Origin: Rhizobium sp. Q54
GTDB lineage: Bacteria > Bacteroidota > Bacteroidia > Flavobacteriales > Flavobacteriaceae
DNA length: 15,018 nt
Direction: 5' to 3'
Assembly (NCBI GenBank): GCA_943324395.2
Contig: CALPLL020000021.1
Span: 1-15,018, forward strand
Both the position numbers and the translations under genes were made by a program. Of the stretch, positions 12,999-15,018 are shown piece by piece. How positions within the stretch are numbered: the stretch's first letter is position 1; each line of letters begins with the position of its first letter. Below the pieces are notes generated by a model, which did no database searches, had not been told where the DNA came from, and was given only the letters and a program-made list of their open reading frames with translations.

Positions 12999-13394
12999 AT
13001 GAAGTATTTATTAACTACAATTATGGCAATTGGTTTTGCTTTCACAGGAGTTCAAGCTCAAGACGCAAGTAAAGCACCACAAGAAAAAACACAATCTAAA
13101 GAAGAAAAAGCGGCAGCTAAAGCTAAAAAAGAAGCTGATTTAATGGAGGCATTTAAAACTGCGGGTTTAACTGACGATGAACAACAAAAATTCAGAGAAA
13201 TTGCCGAAGAAAGTTCAGCATTTGGAAAAGCGTTAAAAGCAGATGCAACACTTTCAGAAGAAGAAAAAGCTGCAAAATCTAAAGAGTATGGAAAAGCGAA
13301 AGCTGCGAGACTTAAAGAATTATTAGGCGCAGAAAAATATAAAGCTCTTAAAGACGTTCAAAACGCTCAAAAAGAAGCTGCGAAAGCAAACTAA
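12999..13394 (+). CDS. Small exported Ala/Lys/Glu-rich protein
   Basis: A 131-residue protein with a clear signal peptide (hydrophobic 3-17, cleavage expected after VQAQ at about residue 21), so probably periplasmic. The mature part opens with a Lys/Glu/Ala-rich stretch (about 22-47). It then holds a helical core with GLTDDEQQKFREI (about 55-67) and LLGAEKYKALKDVQ (about 108-121). These sit where the LTxxQ motifs of small Spy/CpxP-like proteins sit, and the overall plan parallels the protein at 1947-2366, but the similarity is weak and I do not assign the family. It stands alone between divergent GSCFA and convergent alaS, with its own promoter and a bidirectional palindromic terminator. Function unknown. 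Confidence 0.83.
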   Translation: MKYLLTTIMAIGFAFTGVQAQDASKAPQEKTQSKEEKAAAKAKKEADLMEAFKTAGLTDDEQQKFREIAEESSAFGKALKADATLSEEEKAAKSKEYGKAKAARLKELLGAEKYKALKDVQNAQKEAAKAN

Positions 13395-13410
13395 TTAGCA
13401 CCAAAAAATA

Positions 13411-13440
13411 AAAACCCTTTCAATTGAAAGGGTTTTTTAT
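13411..13440. terminator. Bidirectional palindromic terminator (exported protein / alaS)
   Basis: AAAACCCTTTCAA (13411-13423) and TTGAAAGGGTTTT (13424-13436) form a perfect palindrome with A-rich sequence on the left and T-rich on the right, so it can stop transcripts from either side. It lies 20 bases beyond the alaS stop. Its core CTTTCAATTGAAAG is identical to that of the terminator at 2828-2859, while the outer stem differs. Confidence 0.9.
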
Positions 13441-13455
13441 GAAATTAATTTTGGT

Positions 13456-15018
13456 TTATTTAATAAAATCAATCGCTTTTTCAAGAGCTTCTGCAATTCC
13501 AGCAGTGTTTTTACCACCGGCAGTTGCGAAAAACGGCTGACCTCCTCCACCTCCTTGAATGTATTTACCCAATTCTCTAACTACATTTCCAGCGTTTAAT
13601 GATTTTTCAGCCACTAATTCTTTAGAAATATAACAGCTAATTGTTGGTTTTTCTCCCGAAACTTCGGGATCAGCTGTAGCCAAAACTACAAATACATTTG
13701 TACCTAAAGTTCCTAATTCATATGCTAAATCTTTAGCGCCATTTAGATCTAAATCGACTTGTTTTGCTAGAAATTGAACTCCGTTTACTGTTTTGATTTC
13801 AGATGCTAAAGTTGCCTTAATATTTCTAACCTTATCTTTCATTAATGCTTCAATTTGCTTAGAAAGTTTGGCATTATCTTCTTGCAAAGAATGAACCGCT
13901 TTCAAAATATCTTGAGGGTTTTTTAGCGCTTCTTTAACTTCATTTAAAGTATTTTCGTACGATGCAAAATGTGCTTTCACCGCATCGCTAGTTATTGCTT
14001 CAACACGTCTTATTCCTGCTGCAACTGCTCCTTCAGAAACAATTTTAAAATGCCAAATTTCAGCGGTATTTTTAACGTGAATTCCACCACACAATTCCAT
14101 GCTTTCGCCAAATTTAATAGCGCGAACTTCATCTCCATATTTTTCTCCAAAAAGTGCCATCGCACCTTCCGAAACTGCTTGCGCAAATGGAATGTTTCTC
14201 CTTTCAATTAAGGGCAATTGCTCTTGAATTCTTGCATTCACAAAATCTTCCACTTGTTGCAATTCTGCTTCTGTCATTTTAGCAAAATGCGAAAAGTCAA
14301 AACGCAAATAGTTAGGGTTTACCAACGATCCTTTTTGCTCCACATGAGTTCCCAAAATACTTCTCAAAGCCTGGTGCATCAAGTGCGTAGCAGAGTGATT
14401 TCGTGAGGATAAGTCTCTTAAATCTTGGTTTACTTTAGCTTCAAAAATAGTATTAACATTTTCAGGCAATTGCTTTGAAAAATGTACAATCAAGTTATTT
14501 TCTTTTTTTGTATCGATAATTTGGATAGACTCATTTGCTGAAATTAAAATTCCTTTATCTCCCACTTGCCCACCTCCTTCAGGATAAAATGGTGTGTTGT
14601 TTAAAACTATTTGGAATAAAACTCCGTCTTTTTTACTATCTGTTTTACGGAAACGGGTGATTTTAACTTCATTTACAACTTGGTCGTAACCCACAAAAGT
14701 TTCGTTATTTCCTTCTTCTAAAATTACCCAATCTTCTGTTGAAACTTCGGAGGCAGCACGGGAACGCGTTTTTTGTTCTAGCATCGCTTTGTCGAAACCA
14801 GCTTCATCTAATTCATATCCTCTTTCTCTTAAAATCAAAGCTGTTAAATCGATTGGAAAACCGAAAGTGTCGTATAATTCGAATGCTTTTTGTCCAGAAA
14901 CCAATTTGCCTTGAGCACTAGAAATTACATTTTCTAACAGTTGTAATCCTTGATCCAACGTTCTTAAAAAGGAGTTTTCCTCTTCTTTAATTACGTTCAT
15001 CACAAGATTTTTCTGCGC
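13456..15018 (-). CDS. alaS: Alanyl-tRNA synthetase, C-terminal part (runs off the window)
   Basis: The C-terminal 520 codons of AlaRS, which charges tRNA-Ala and removes mischarged serine or glycine. The frame is open to the last base of the window; the first in-frame start (GTG at 15003) is internal, since full AlaRS is about 870 residues and the catalytic core is missing here. Counting from 15003, the end of the tRNA-recognition region is followed by the editing domain. Its metal-binding set is complete: H203 and H207 in [10 protein letters not shown]305 and H309 in ELCGGIHV. Residues [12 protein letters not shown] lie at about 138-149. A coiled-coil region (about 345-400) leads to the C-Ala/DHHA1 domain with the glycine-rich [14 protein letters not shown] near the end. 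The terminus IDFIK and the terminator beyond it show the 3' end is intact. Confidence 0.97.
   Translation of the reverse strand, partial: AQKNLVMNVIKEEENSFLRTLDQGLQLLENVISSAQGKLVSGQKAFELYDTFGFPIDLTALILRERGYELDEAGFDKAMLEQKTRSRAASEVSTEDWVILEEGNNETFVGYDQVVNEVKITRFRKTDSKKDGVLFQIVLNNTPFYPEGGGQVGDKGILISANESIQIIDTKKENNLIVHFSKQLPENVNTIFEAKVNQDLRDLSSRNHSATHLMHQALRSILGTHVEQKGSLVNPNYLRFDFSHFAKMTEAELQQVEDFVNARIQEQLPLIERRNIPFAQAVSEGAMALFGEKYGDEVRAIKFGESMELCGGIHVKNTAEIWHFKIVSEGAVAAGIRRVEAITSDAVKAHFASYENTLNEVKEALKNPQDILKAVHSLQEDNAKLSKQIEALMKDKVRNIKATLASEIKTVNGVQFLAKQVDLDLNGAKDLAYELGTLGTNVFVVLATADPEVSGEKPTISCYISKELVAEKSLNAGNVVRELGKYIQGGGGGQPFFATAGGKNTAGIAEALEKAIDFIK

Noticed and set aside
13969..14921. Several short frames on both strands within alaS (for example 13969-14211, 14218-14406, 14739-14921 on plus and 14010-14207 on minus)
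   Set aside because: All overlap conserved AlaRS coding sequence and have compositions typical of shadow frames (Cys/Phe/Ser/His-rich).
15001..15003. GTG as the true alaS start
   Set aside because: The frame stays open upstream to the edge of the window, and the AlaRS catalytic domain would be missing; the gene is simply cut by the window end.

Overview
This window looks like ordinary chromosome from a member of the Flavobacteriaceae, most likely Flavobacterium or a close relative. Four things point there: the DNA is very AT-rich; start codons sit behind A-rich leaders with no clear Shine-Dalgarno sequence; several genes follow Bacteroidetes-type promoters (TTG, then TAnnTTTG 16-23 bp later); and the gene set includes a GSCFA-domain protein, a DUF4136 lipoprotein, a DUF5522 mini-protein, a long aromatic amino acid hydroxylase and a long urocanate hydratase. 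I see no insertion sequence, phage gene, CRISPR array, rRNA or tRNA, and no stretch of more than 300 bases without a gene.

Layout. From 117 to 2808 on the plus strand lie lysS (lysyl-tRNA synthetase) and two small exported proteins. From 5964 back to 2858 on the minus strand is a tight three-gene operon: a D-cysteine desulfhydrase/ACC deaminase-family enzyme, a lipoprotein with glucosaminidase and LysM domains, and hemL. A divergent intergenic region at about 5932-6046 separates it from a plus-strand unit at 6047-8780: a 58-residue Cys-rich DUF5522 protein, hutU (urocanate hydratase) and a DUF4136 lipoprotein. Next come an aromatic amino acid hydroxylase (8947-10695, plus), a convergent crotonase-fold enzyme (11447-10692, minus), a single-domain rhodanese (11570-11878, plus), a convergent GSCFA protein (12829-11879, minus), a third small exported protein (12999-13394, plus), and the C-terminal part of alaS (minus), which runs off the right edge.

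How the genes work together. Two aminoacyl-tRNA synthetases (lysS, alaS) and hemL are housekeeping genes. hutU and the aromatic hydroxylase are single steps of histidine and phenylalanine catabolism, and the crotonase may serve acyl-CoA breakdown, so the centre of the window leans toward amino acid degradation. No partner of these pathways (hutH, hutI, hutG, phhB) is present here. Three small secreted Lys/Glu-rich proteins resemble the Spy/CpxP 'LTxxQ' type to different degrees.

Transcript ends come in two kinds. Two are long perfect palindromes, able to work in both directions, that share the core CTTTCAATTGAAAG. Two convergent pairs have no gap at all: the stop codons overlap in TTAA at 10692-10695, or abut at 11878/11879.

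I did not find a clearly new multi-gene system. The best leads are the DUF5522-hutU pairing, the uncharacterised C-terminal half of the aromatic hydroxylase, and two inverted repeats (11452-11467 and 12831-12857) in the 5' leaders of the crotonase and GSCFA genes.
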